NCBI GenBank assembly: GCA_937901905.1
Contig: CALDIF010000018.1
Location: 1-5,335 of the forward strand
Direction: 5' to 3'
Length of the DNA stretch: 5,335 bases
Origin: an uncultured Porphyromonadaceae bacterium
Lineage (GTDB): Bacteria; Bacteroidota; Bacteroidia; Bacteroidales; Muribaculaceae
Shown piece by piece: positions 1 to 5,185 of the stretch; within the stretch, counting starts at the first letter, position 1, and the number at the start of each line of letters is the position of its first letter. The translations under genes were made by a program, and so were the position numbers. The notes beneath the pieces are model-generated. The model had not been told where the DNA came from and did no database searches. It saw only the letters and a list, made by a program, of their open reading frames with translations.

Positions 1-60
1 TTTTTTTGACATGGCAAATTTTTTCGCACTTTTTTCAAAAAAATTTTCTCGAAATTATGT

Positions 61-903
61 TCACGAGGCATGGAAACGAATCAAGCCGTCCATGGGGGCT
101 GCCACAATAGAACCTATGGTCACTCCACATTCGGCAGCCGCTTCGCGCAACTGGTCGGCAAAGTGACATGCTATAGAGCCCACAAAGTTACATGGCAGTC
201 GGCGATAACCCTCATAGTTAGCGACATTGCGAATAAAGAATGCCTTAAAAGCATTCACCACAAGAGACTTCACCTCGGGAACGTTGAGGTGGCTCTTGAT
301 AAAGGGACCGAACTGAGCGAGGAAACGGTTGGCGGCAGGCTGACGATACACCGCAGTGATGATAGCGGTGCGATCGAGATTATACTCACGGTTAAAATCA
401 TCAACCACACTTTGGGGCAGTTGATGCTTGAGAAGGTCACCCATGAGCAACTTGCCCAACACGGCACCGCTACCTTCGTCTCCGAGTATATAGCCGAGAG
501 GTGACACGTTGTCGGTGATGTGTTCACCATCGTAGTAGCATGAGTTGCTTCCGGTGCCGATGATACATGCCACGCCGGGTTCGTGACCGCACAAAGCACG
601 AGCGGCGGCGAGCAAGTCGGTGTCCACCTCCACACGCACAACATCGGGCAGATTGGCACGCAAGGCGTTAACCACATGTTGTTTAATCTCATCATTGATA
701 ATACCCGCACCATAATAATAAATCTCATCTACACGACAGTCGGGTAATTGGGGTAACAGCTCGTCGTGAATGCGAGTCGTCATTTCTTGTTCGGTAAGCA
801 TGAGTGCATTCATACCGGTTGTGAACACACGGGCAACAACTTCGTTACCATTTAACAAGCACCACTCTATCTTGGTGGAGCCGCAATCTGCAATCAGTAT
901 CAT
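61..903 (-). CDS. BadF/BadG/BcrA/BcrD-type ATPase, N-acetylglucosamine-kinase-like
   Basis: A 280-residue cytoplasmic protein of the ASKHA (actin/hexokinase/Hsp70) fold. The N-terminus carries the phosphate-1 loop DCGSTK (residues 6-11). A second phosphate-binding segment, IIGTGSNS, lies near 114-121, LGDEGSG at 140-146, and an adenosine-type GSIA at 242-245, with PMDGL near the C-terminus (270-274). Asp96 in VDTDLLAAARAL sits where kinases of this group have their catalytic base. Length and motif order fit the BadF/BadG family proteins annotated as N-acetylglucosamine kinase or ATPase in Bacteroidales. By family knowledge the likely reaction is ATP-dependent phosphorylation of an amino sugar, perhaps in cell-wall recycling, but the substrate cannot be read from sequence. 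It starts at ATG 37 nt after the Hsp15-like gene, so the two are probably co-transcribed. No Shine-Dalgarno is seen and no terminator follows within the window. Family assignment is firm; substrate is inferred. Confidence 0.88.
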   Translation of the reverse strand: MILIADCGSTKIEWCLLNGNEVVARVFTTGMNALMLTEQEMTTRIHDELLPQLPDCRVDEIYYYGAGIINDEIKQHVVNALRANLPDVVRVEVDTDLLAAARALCGHEPGVACIIGTGSNSCYYDGEHITDNVSPLGYILGDEGSGAVLGKLLMGDLLKHQLPQSVVDDFNREYNLDRTAIITAVYRQPAANRFLAQFGPFIKSHLNVPEVKSLVVNAFKAFFIRNVANYEGYRRLPCNFVGSIACHFADQLREAAAECGVTIGSIVAAPMDGLIRFHAS

Positions 904-940
904 CGTATATCGTTTTTATTGGTTAAAAATCATTGTCAGT

Positions 941-1390
941 TCAATTATTATCGGCGGTTGTGTCGTCTTCATCGTCACCACCGAGGTCGTCCCAATCGAA
1001 GTCATCGAACCCGAAGAACGCTTCATCGGTAAACTGTTTCATCTCACGACCCTCTTTTTTGGTAGGACGACCAAGCCCCTTCCGGCGGTCAACAAAACCT
1101 CCTATACGCACCATCTCGAGCAATTCGTACTGGTCAGGCGTAGTGAGATTTTCCAAATATTCGGGTACGAGTTTGGCACCCACCCGATTTTGGGTAATGC
1201 CAATCACCTTGAACGTGAATGTCACGGGGGGCTTTTTCACCGAGATTACATCACCCGTGTGAACCATTCTTGAGGGCTTGACGTTCATACCGTCAATTGT
1301 GACGCGTCCCAAGCGACACGCATCGGTAGCGAGAGAGCGAGTTTTAAACACGCGTGTTGCCCACAACCACTTGTCTATCCTTATTTCCAT
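941..1390 (-). CDS. S4-domain RNA-binding protein, Hsp15-like
   Basis: A 149-residue protein beginning with an S4 RNA-binding domain (residues 1-62): RIDKWLWATRVFKTRSLA, then GRVTIDGMNVKPS and the GDVISV strand. A basic stretch, DRRKGLGRPTKKEGREMKQF (101-120), matches the C-terminal RRPDKKERRDLLRF-type segment of E. coli Hsp15 as I recall it. Hsp15 binds stalled 50S subunits that still carry peptidyl-tRNA and helps recycle them; the related RqcP of Firmicutes acts in ribosome quality control. A similar ribosome-rescue role is inferred here. After residue 121 comes a highly acidic tail (FDDFDWDD, GGDDEDD) that E. coli Hsp15 lacks. The gene lies just beyond the terminator of the ribosomal-protein operon, with only 15 nt between the end of that terminator and its ATG, and is followed after 37 nt by the kinase-like gene. 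hslR would be the symbol if orthologous to E. coli; I leave it blank. Confidence 0.88.
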   Translation of the reverse strand: MEIRIDKWLWATRVFKTRSLATDACRLGRVTIDGMNVKPSRMVHTGDVISVKKPPVTFTFKVIGITQNRVGAKLVPEYLENLTTPDQYELLEMVRIGGFVDRRKGLGRPTKKEGREMKQFTDEAFFGFDDFDWDDLGGDDEDDTTADNN

Positions 1391-1405
1391 GCTTTCGCTC
1401 TAACT

Positions 1406-1444
1406 AAAAACGAAGTGCCACACTGCGTGTGCGGTGTGGCACTT
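1406..1444 (-). terminator. Rho-independent terminator of the rpsM-rplQ operon
   Basis: A perfect 11-bp inverted repeat (AAGTGCCACAC at 1413-1423, GTGTGGCACTT at 1434-1444) extends inward by a T-G wobble and two further pairs, leaving a 4-nt loop at 1427-1430. On the minus strand the stem is followed after CG by five T residues (1406-1410). It lies 25 nt past the rplQ stop codon and ends the alpha operon. On the plus strand there is no T run and no gene to terminate, so it works in one direction. Confidence 0.9.
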
Positions 1445-1469
1445 TACTTATCAAGCACAAAAACTTAAA

Positions 1470-1964
1470 TTACTCGGCAGTGGGAGCCTCGTTTGCAGGA
1501 GCCTCGGCAACCGGAGTTTCGACAGTAGCAGCCTTCTTGTTAGAGCGACGGCTGCGACGCGTTGTCTTCTTGGGAGCATCGGCCTTGGCTGCAAGCATCG
1601 ACTCGTTGAAGTCAACAAGTTCGATGAAGCAAGTCTTGGCGGCATCGCCCAAACGGGTACCCGTCTTGATGATGCGGGTGTAACCACCGGGACGATCCAT
1701 GATGCGCGGACCGACAACGTTGAACAACTCCTTGACAGCCTCCTTGCTTTGCAAGCGACGGAAAGCCTCACGCATTGCGTTGAAGTCACCGACCTTCTTG
1801 GCGCGGTTAATAATGGGCTCTGCATAAATGCGCAGTGCCTTAGCCTTAGCCACAGTTGTATAGATGCGCTTGTGCAAGATGAGCGAGGCAGCCATGTTGG
1901 TGAGCATCGCCTCACGATGTGCGCTCTTGCGACTGAGGTGGTTGAATTTCTTATTGTGTCTCAT
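1470..1964 (-). CDS. rplQ: 50S ribosomal protein L17
   Basis: A 164-residue ribosomal protein of the large subunit, located near the exit-tunnel surface. The core (residues 1-120) opens with the family signature MRHNKKFNHLSRKSAHREAM, followed by LTNMAASLILHKRIYTTVAKAKALR and the RPGGYTRIIKTGTRLGDAA motif (91-109). E. coli L17 has about 127 residues; the extra part here is a low-complexity tail, first basic (KKTTRRSRRSNKK, 132-144) then rich in Ala, Pro and Glu. Such tails are common in Bacteroidota L17. It is the last gene of the operon, beginning 8 nt after the rpoA stop, and is followed by a strong terminator. The ATG start is fixed by the conserved N-terminus. Confidence 0.98.
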   Translation of the reverse strand: MRHNKKFNHLSRKSAHREAMLTNMAASLILHKRIYTTVAKAKALRIYAEPIINRAKKVGDFNAMREAFRRLQSKEAVKELFNVVGPRIMDRPGGYTRIIKTGTRLGDAAKTCFIELVDFNESMLAAKADAPKKTTRRSRRSNKKAATVETPVAEAPANEAPTAE

Positions 1965-1972
1965 CGTTATAA

Positions 1973-2965
1973 TTATTCTTTATCTAATTTATACTTGGCG
2001 ATGTCCATCCCGAATGAGAGTCCGAGACCGTTGAGAAGTTCCTCAAGTTCACTGAGAGACTTCTTGCCGAAGTTGCGGAATTTGAGCAAGTCGGTCTTGT
2101 TGTAGATCACGAGTTCGCCCAGTGTTTCGACCTCGGCACTCTTGAGGCAGTTGAGCGCACGCACCGAGAGGTCCATGTCGATCAAGCGCGTCTTGAGCAA
2201 CTGGCGCATCTTGAGTACTTCCTCGTCAAACTCCTCGGTCTCGGTGGTCTCAGCCACGTCAAAGGCGATCTTCTCATCGCTGAAGAGCATGAAGTGTTGG
2301 ATAAGTATCAAGGCAGCCTCCTTGAGGGCGTCCTTGGGATGTATCGAGCCGTCTGTCTTAATTTCCAGAATGAGTTTCTCGTAGTCGGTCTTCTGCTCAA
2401 CGCGGAAGTTATCGACTGTGATCTTGACGTTCAATATCGGCGTATAAATAGAGTCGATTGCTATGACATCAATCGGGTCATTGGGGCTGGCATTCTCCTC
2501 GGCAGAGAGGTAACCGCGACCCTTGTTAATTGACAACTCAATTTGGAAACCGGCTTGCGGGTCAACATGGCAAATCACGAGGTCGGGGTTGAGAACCTCG
2601 AACCCACTGAGCACCTTGCCAATGTCACCGGCCTTGAACTCCTCTTGACCGGACACCTTAACCACAGCTTTCTCGTTGTCAACATCCTCGACGATGCGTT
2701 TGAGACGCACCTTCTTGAGGTTAAGGATAACGTTGGTCACGTCCTCCTTAACACCGGGTATAGTGGCAAACTCATGCAACACGCCGTCGATGCGGATATT
2801 GCAAATCGCATAACCCTCGAGTCCCGAGAGTAAGATGCGACGCAAGGCGTTGCCAATGGTGATGCCGTAGCCCGGTTCCAAGGGGCGGAACTCGAACTTG
2901 CCGTAGGTGTTGTCGGCCTCCAACATTAAGACCTTGTCGGGCTTCTGAAACGCTAAAATAGCCAT
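1973..2965 (-). CDS. rpoA: DNA-directed RNA polymerase subunit alpha
   Basis: A 330-residue alpha subunit, the usual length. The N-terminal domain (about 1-235) carries the dimerisation segment PLEPGYGITIGNALRRILLS (28-47) and the GVKEDVTNVILNLK motif (71-84) used for assembly with beta and beta-prime. An acidic linker (TETEEFDEE, 241-249) leads to the C-terminal domain (about 255-325). This has the helix-hairpin-helix DNA-binding residues in LSVRALNCLKSAEV: Arg269 corresponds to E. coli Arg265, Asn272 to Asn268, and Gly300/Lys302 to Gly296/Lys298. The subunit therefore appears able to contact UP elements and activators. It lies between rpsD (12-nt gap upstream) and rplQ (8-nt gap downstream), the classical alpha-operon order. 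It starts at ATG with an A/T-rich leader (TAAAATTATTTATCC) and no Shine-Dalgarno, as usual in Bacteroidota. Confidence 0.99.
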   Translation of the reverse strand: MAILAFQKPDKVLMLEADNTYGKFEFRPLEPGYGITIGNALRRILLSGLEGYAICNIRIDGVLHEFATIPGVKEDVTNVILNLKKVRLKRIVEDVDNEKAVVKVSGQEEFKAGDIGKVLSGFEVLNPDLVICHVDPQAGFQIELSINKGRGYLSAEENASPNDPIDVIAIDSIYTPILNVKITVDNFRVEQKTDYEKLILEIKTDGSIHPKDALKEAALILIQHFMLFSDEKIAFDVAETTETEEFDEEVLKMRQLLKTRLIDMDLSVRALNCLKSAEVETLGELVIYNKTDLLKFRNFGKKSLSELEELLNGLGLSFGMDIAKYKLDKE

Positions 2966-2977
2966 GGATAAATAATT

Positions 2978-3586
2978 TTACTGTTTTGAATACAACTCGA
3001 CGATAAGTTGCTCCTTGATGTTCTCGGGAATGTCCTCGCGTTGCGGCAGGTGCAACAACTTGCCACCCTTGACGCTCTCGTCCCATTCAATCCAGGGATA
3101 CTTGGCGTGGTTGAAACCGGCGAGCGAGTCGGCTATCACTTCGAGTGACTTACTCTTCTCGCGAACTGCAACCACCTGTCCGGGTTGAACCGAGTACGAC
3201 GGGATATTGACGACCTTGCCATCAACAGTGATGTGACGATGAAGCACGATTTGGCGTGCGGCAGCGCGTGTGCGGGCGATGCCCAAACGATAAACCACGT
3301 TGTCAAGACGTTGTTCGAGCAATTGCAGCAACACCTCGCCGGTGACGCCCTTGCTTGACGATGCTTTCTTGAATAGGTTGCGGAACTGGCGCTCCAGCAC
3401 ACCATAGGTGTACTTTGCCTTCTGCTTCTCGCGCAATTGAGTGCCGTACTCCGAGAGTTTTCTTCTCTTGTTGGCACCGTGCTGGCCCGGTGGATAGTTC
3501 TTCTTCGACAGAACTTTATCTTCACCGAAAATAGGCTCGCCCAATTTGCGAGCAATCTTAGACTTAGGACCGGTATATCTTGCCAT
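2978..3586 (-). CDS. rpsD: 30S ribosomal protein S4
   Basis: A 202-residue primary 16S rRNA-binding protein that nucleates 30S assembly. The N-terminus MARYTGPKSKIARKLGEPIF and the KKNYPPGQHG segment (28-37) are typical of the family. The S4 RNA-binding domain covers about residues 92-155 (QRLDNVVYRLGIARTRAAARQ, then HITVDGKVVNIPSY). This is the zinc-free type: the N-terminal cysteines of C+ paralogues are absent. In E. coli S4 also represses translation of this same operon by binding an mRNA pseudoknot upstream of rpsM. Here the gene is preceded by an unusually long structured gap, so control may act directly upstream of rpsD (inference). The ATG start is fixed by the conserved MARY. Confidence 0.99.
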   Translation of the reverse strand: MARYTGPKSKIARKLGEPIFGEDKVLSKKNYPPGQHGANKRRKLSEYGTQLREKQKAKYTYGVLERQFRNLFKKASSSKGVTGEVLLQLLEQRLDNVVYRLGIARTRAAARQIVLHRHITVDGKVVNIPSYSVQPGQVVAVREKSKSLEVIADSLAGFNHAKYPWIEWDESVKGGKLLHLPQREDIPENIKEQLIVELYSKQ

Positions 3587-3621
3587 GTCTATTGATACTG
3601 TAATTAAAAGTTGTTGTTGTA

Positions 3622-3636
3622 GTAGTGAACCACTAC
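3622..3636 (-). promoter_or_regulatory. Short hairpin in the rpsD leader
   Basis: GTAGTG and CACTAC form a 6-bp stem around a 3-nt loop, 35 nt before the rpsD start codon. A second register (TGTAGT with ACTACA) uses overlapping bases, so the two pairings are mutually exclusive. A small stem like this can occur by chance; no function is established. Confidence 0.35.
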
Positions 3637-3647
3637 AGTGCAGCCGC

Positions 3648-3701
3648 GATTGCAGAGAGGTATGGTATCTTTTTTATTGAAATGGTAAAAAAGTTGCAAT
3701 C
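3648..3701 (-). promoter_or_regulatory. Nested two-stem element in the rpsD leader
   Basis: GATTGCA (3648-3654) pairs with TGCAATC (3695-3701), 7 bp. Enclosed within it, CTTTTTTA (3669-3676) pairs perfectly with TAAAAAAG (3686-3693), 8 bp with a 9-nt loop. The two stems are separated by 1 nt on one side and 14 nt on the other, giving a stem with a one-sided internal loop. It overlaps the candidate -7 element, so the complete fold exists only in transcripts reading through from rpsM-rpsK. Confidence 0.4.
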
Positions 3702-3727
3702 TTATTTCACTGATTCGGGTTCGCAAA
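3697..3727 (-). promoter_or_regulatory. Candidate Bacteroidota-type promoter for rpsD-rpoA-rplQ
   Basis: On the minus strand, TTTG (3724-3727) is followed after 19 nt plus one further G-to-TA boundary-free spacer by TAAGATTG (3697-3704). The second box differs at one position from the conserved bases of the Bacteroides -7 consensus TAnnTTTG, and the first matches the -33 TTTG. Spacing is in the accepted range. Transcription would start near 3690 and give a leader of about 100 nt before rpsD. In A/T-rich DNA such matches can arise by chance. Confidence 0.4.
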
Positions 3728-3745
3728 ATTTGTTGAAAAATTGCG
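3722..3745 (-). promoter_or_regulatory. A/T-rich dyad overlapping the candidate -33 box
   Basis: CGCAAAATTT and AAAAATTGCG flank GTTG. They pair over 5 outer and 3 inner positions, with two A-A mismatches between. The dyad covers the candidate -33 TTTG, so it could be an operator or an RNA hairpin in read-through transcripts. There is no direct evidence for either. Confidence 0.3.
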
Positions 3746-3807
3746 ATAGAATAGAATAACTGTGTCTGCGTGACGATTTATTGCCGCGGTCGACAAGCAG
3801 GCTACGA

Positions 3808-4197
3808 TTACACTCTTCTTCTCTTGGGAGGACGGCATCCGTTGTGAGGCAGCGGAGTGACGTCGATAATCTCGGTCACGGCGATACCGGCACCATGAAT
3901 GGTACGGATGGCTGATTCGCGACCGTTACCCGGACCCTTGACGTAGGCTTTCACCTTGCGCAAACCGAGGTCATAGGCGACCTTAGCACAGTCCTGAGCG
4001 GCCATTTGTGCGGCGTAGGGGGTGTTCTTCTTCGAACCGCGGAAACCCATCTTGCCTGCCGATGACCACGAGATAACTTGCCCCTGCCCATTGGCGAGGC
4101 ACACGATGATGTTGTTGAAAGAAGAGTGGACATGCAACTGCCCAATGCCGTCAACCTTGACTACTCTCTTCTTCGTTGCAGCTGTCTTTTTTGCCAT
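3808..4197 (-). CDS. rpsK: 30S ribosomal protein S11
   Basis: A 129-residue small-subunit protein of the platform, close to the mRNA Shine-Dalgarno helix. Signatures are LHVHSSFNNIIV (21-32), SSAGKMGFRGSKKNTPYAAQ (45-64), VKGPGNGRESAIR (87-99) and the near-invariant C-terminus PHNGCRPPKRRRV (117-129). The Asn119-Gly120 pair corresponds to the site where E. coli S11 forms isoaspartate. A TTG two codons upstream (ending at 4203) is in frame. I chose the ATG at 4197 because it gives MAKKTAATKK, the usual start in this phylum, and leaves 9 nt after rpsM. The stop codon is followed by the long gap before rpsD. Confidence 0.98.
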   Translation of the reverse strand: MAKKTAATKKRVVKVDGIGQLHVHSSFNNIIVCLANGQGQVISWSSAGKMGFRGSKKNTPYAAQMAAQDCAKVAYDLGLRKVKAYVKGPGNGRESAIRTIHGAGIAVTEIIDVTPLPHNGCRPPKRRRV

Positions 4198-4206
4198 ACT
4201 CAATTA

Positions 4207-4587
4207 TTATTTAGTTGCTTTCTTCTTGTTAGCGACTGTCTTCTTGCGACCCTTGCGAGTACGAGCATTATTCTTAGTGCTCTGACCGCGCACGGGCAAA
4301 CCGTTGCGATGACGAATACCGCGATAGCAACCGATGTCCATCAATCGCTTGATGTTCATCTGAACCTCGCTGCGCAGGTCACCCTCAACCTTATAGTCAT
4401 TACCGATCACCTCGCGCACCTTGGCTGCCTCGGCATCGGTCCAATCCTTTACCTTGGTGTCCTCGCTGACACCGGCTTTGCTCAGAATCTTGGCTGCGCT
4501 GCTGCGACCGATACCGAAGATATAGGTCAACGCGATAACGCCACGCTTATTCTGGGGGAGATCAACTCCGACAATACGTACTGCCAT
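4207..4587 (-). CDS. rpsM: 30S ribosomal protein S13
   Basis: A 126-residue small-subunit head protein that contacts 16S rRNA, the P-site tRNA and L5 through intersubunit bridges. Visible features are MAVRIVGVDLPQNKRGVIAL at the start, the GIGRSSAAKIL helix-two-turn-helix segment (25-35), and the basic signature CYRGIRHRNGLPVRGQ (87-102). A Lys/Arg-rich tail ends KKTVANKKKATK. The gene is complete. In related genomes rpmJ lies immediately upstream, with infA, map and secY beyond. Here the sequence becomes foreign within about 30 nt of the ATG. The promoter of this operon is therefore not in the window. Confidence 0.98.
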   Translation of the reverse strand: MAVRIVGVDLPQNKRGVIALTYIFGIGRSSAAKILSKAGVSEDTKVKDWTDAEAAKVREVIGNDYKVEGDLRSEVQMNIKRLMDIGCYRGIRHRNGLPVRGQSTKNNARTRKGRKKTVANKKKATK

Positions 4588-4620
4588 AAAAATATAAGAA
4601 ATTCAAATCAAAAATTACAA
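4588..4620. other. Probable chimeric junction
   Basis: Left of this segment is intact rpsM of a Bacteroidota-type alpha operon read leftward. Right of it, a plus-strand reading frame enters already inside a conserved domain (INTAPFGG from 4620) with no start codon or N-terminus. The segment itself is A/T-rich and could belong to either side, so the exact break cannot be placed. The missing rpmJ and missing glycosidase N-terminus both point to a join of unrelated sequences here. Confidence 0.75.
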
Positions 4621-5153
4621 TAAACACAGCTCCCTTCGGTGGAAAGAACGGAAAATGGGATTCTCTTGCAAAAATTACATCTACTCGCAGGATTTGCGGA
4701 ATTCATGTCGTTCAAAAAGAAGAACTTGCGCCTCCAATCGAACGATACAGCGCGCTCTGCTTTAAAAAAGACAAAACTGGCTACAGCGCAGAAATAATCA
4801 AAAATCAAAAAGGAATAGATTTCACGGAATTTGATTTTGCTTTCGGCGGATTTTTTACAATCCTTACATCCGGCTCAAAAGAAGAATTTTCATGGCGAAG
4901 CAATGATTCACGCACAGCGGCAGGTCTTAGCGAAGACGGTAAAACACTTTTTTTGCTCGTGGTTGAAGGGGAACGCTGGTCTAAAAGTCACGGACTTTCA
5001 TATCCTGAATGTGCGGATATAATGCTCGCACTGGGAGCCAAAAATGCCATGCAGATGGATGGAGGCGGCTCTTCTTCACTTTTCATACAGCAGAAAAATA
5101 TGCTCTCCTATCCCGCACTTAGAAAAAATGCAGTCTTTTTAGGATTTTATTGA
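4611..5153 (+). CDS. Phosphodiester glycosidase (NAGPA-type) protein, N-terminus missing
   Basis: About 180 C-terminal residues of a phosphodiester glycosidase family protein (the domain of mammalian GlcNAc-1-phosphodiester alpha-N-acetylglucosaminidase). The frame is open from 4590, but recognisable family sequence begins with INTAPFGG at 4620. Then follow CGIHVVQKEELAPPIERYSA, FDFAFGGFFTIL (4830-4865), NDSRTAAG (4902-4925), LLVVEGERWSKSHGLSYPECAD, and the glycine-rich MDGGGSSS (5055-5078). The end, SYPALRKNAVFLGFY, is complete with a TGA. These motifs resemble treponemal members from memory. The enzyme class cleaves sugar-phosphodiester bonds; the bacterial substrate is unknown. The missing N-terminus, which would hold any signal peptide, is most likely lost by the junction and not by mutation. 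No frameshift is seen in the remainder. Base composition is more A/T-rich than in the ribosomal genes. Confidence 0.82.
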   Translation, partial: KITINTAPFGGKNGKWDSLAKITSTRRICGIHVVQKEELAPPIERYSALCFKKDKTGYSAEIIKNQKGIDFTEFDFAFGGFFTILTSGSKEEFSWRSNDSRTAAGLSEDGKTLFLLVVEGERWSKSHGLSYPECADIMLALGAKNAMQMDGGGSSSLFIQQKNMLSYPALRKNAVFLGFY

Positions 5154-5178
5154 CGATAAACCTTTTATAAGTTATTAT
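5150..5178 (+). promoter_or_regulatory. Candidate sigma-70 promoter before the partial gene at 5186
   Basis: TTGACG (5150-5155, 5 of 6 to TTGACA) is separated by exactly 17 nt from TATTAT (5173-5178, 5 of 6 to TATAAT). The -35 box overlaps the TGA stop of the preceding gene. Transcription would start at about 5184-5186, on or next to the ATG, so the mRNA would be leaderless or nearly so. No strong Shine-Dalgarno lies before this ATG, which is consistent. It is a chance match until tested. Confidence 0.45.
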
Positions 5179-5185
5179 TAAGATT

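Larger units (their letters stand above)
3587..3807 (-). other. Structured intergenic leader between rpsK and rpsD
   Basis: This 221-nt non-coding gap separates rpsK from rpsD, whereas the other gaps in this operon are 8-12 nt. I see no ORF worth calling in it. In minus-strand order it contains a 6-bp stem with 4-nt loop (3781-3796), an A/T-rich dyad (3722-3745), a candidate promoter (3697-3727), a nested double stem (3648-3701) and a 6-bp stem with 3-nt loop (3622-3636). Its position directly before the gene for S4, a known autoregulator, makes a regulatory leader plausible. That role is inferred and not shown by the sequence. Confidence 0.5.

Noticed and set aside
1..60. A/T-rich inverted repeat (AAATTTTTT at 16-24 with AAAAAATTT at 38-46) as a terminator after the kinase-like gene
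   Set aside because: The stem is only A-T pairs with a 13-nt loop; such pairings are expected by chance in this A/T-rich stretch. No gene is visible here either.
770..1273. Plus-strand open frame opposite the kinase-like and Hsp15-like genes
   Set aside because: It is antisense to two well-supported genes, has no recognisable domain, and spans their intergenic region.
1434..2105. 223-codon plus-strand open frame opposite rplQ and the rpoA end
   Set aside because: Antisense shadow of highly conserved ribosomal genes; composition reflects their codons and no family is recognisable.
3587..3807. A small missed gene in the rpsK-rpsD gap
   Set aside because: No frame on either strand gives a convincing start, length or conserved motif; inverted repeats suggest RNA or DNA regulation instead.
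4198..4203. TTG start giving a two-residue longer S11
   Set aside because: The ATG at 4197 yields the conserved MAKK start and avoids a rare start codon adjoining the rpsM stop.
4608..4808. Minus-strand 66-codon frame as an rpmJ or other ribosomal gene upstream of rpsM
   Set aside because: Its translation has no L36 motif, and the plus strand here clearly encodes the glycosidase domain.
4831..5022. Plus-strand 63-codon frame inside the glycosidase region
   Set aside because: It is in another frame from the conserved FGGFF, NDSRTAAG and MDGGGSSS motifs and resembles nothing known.
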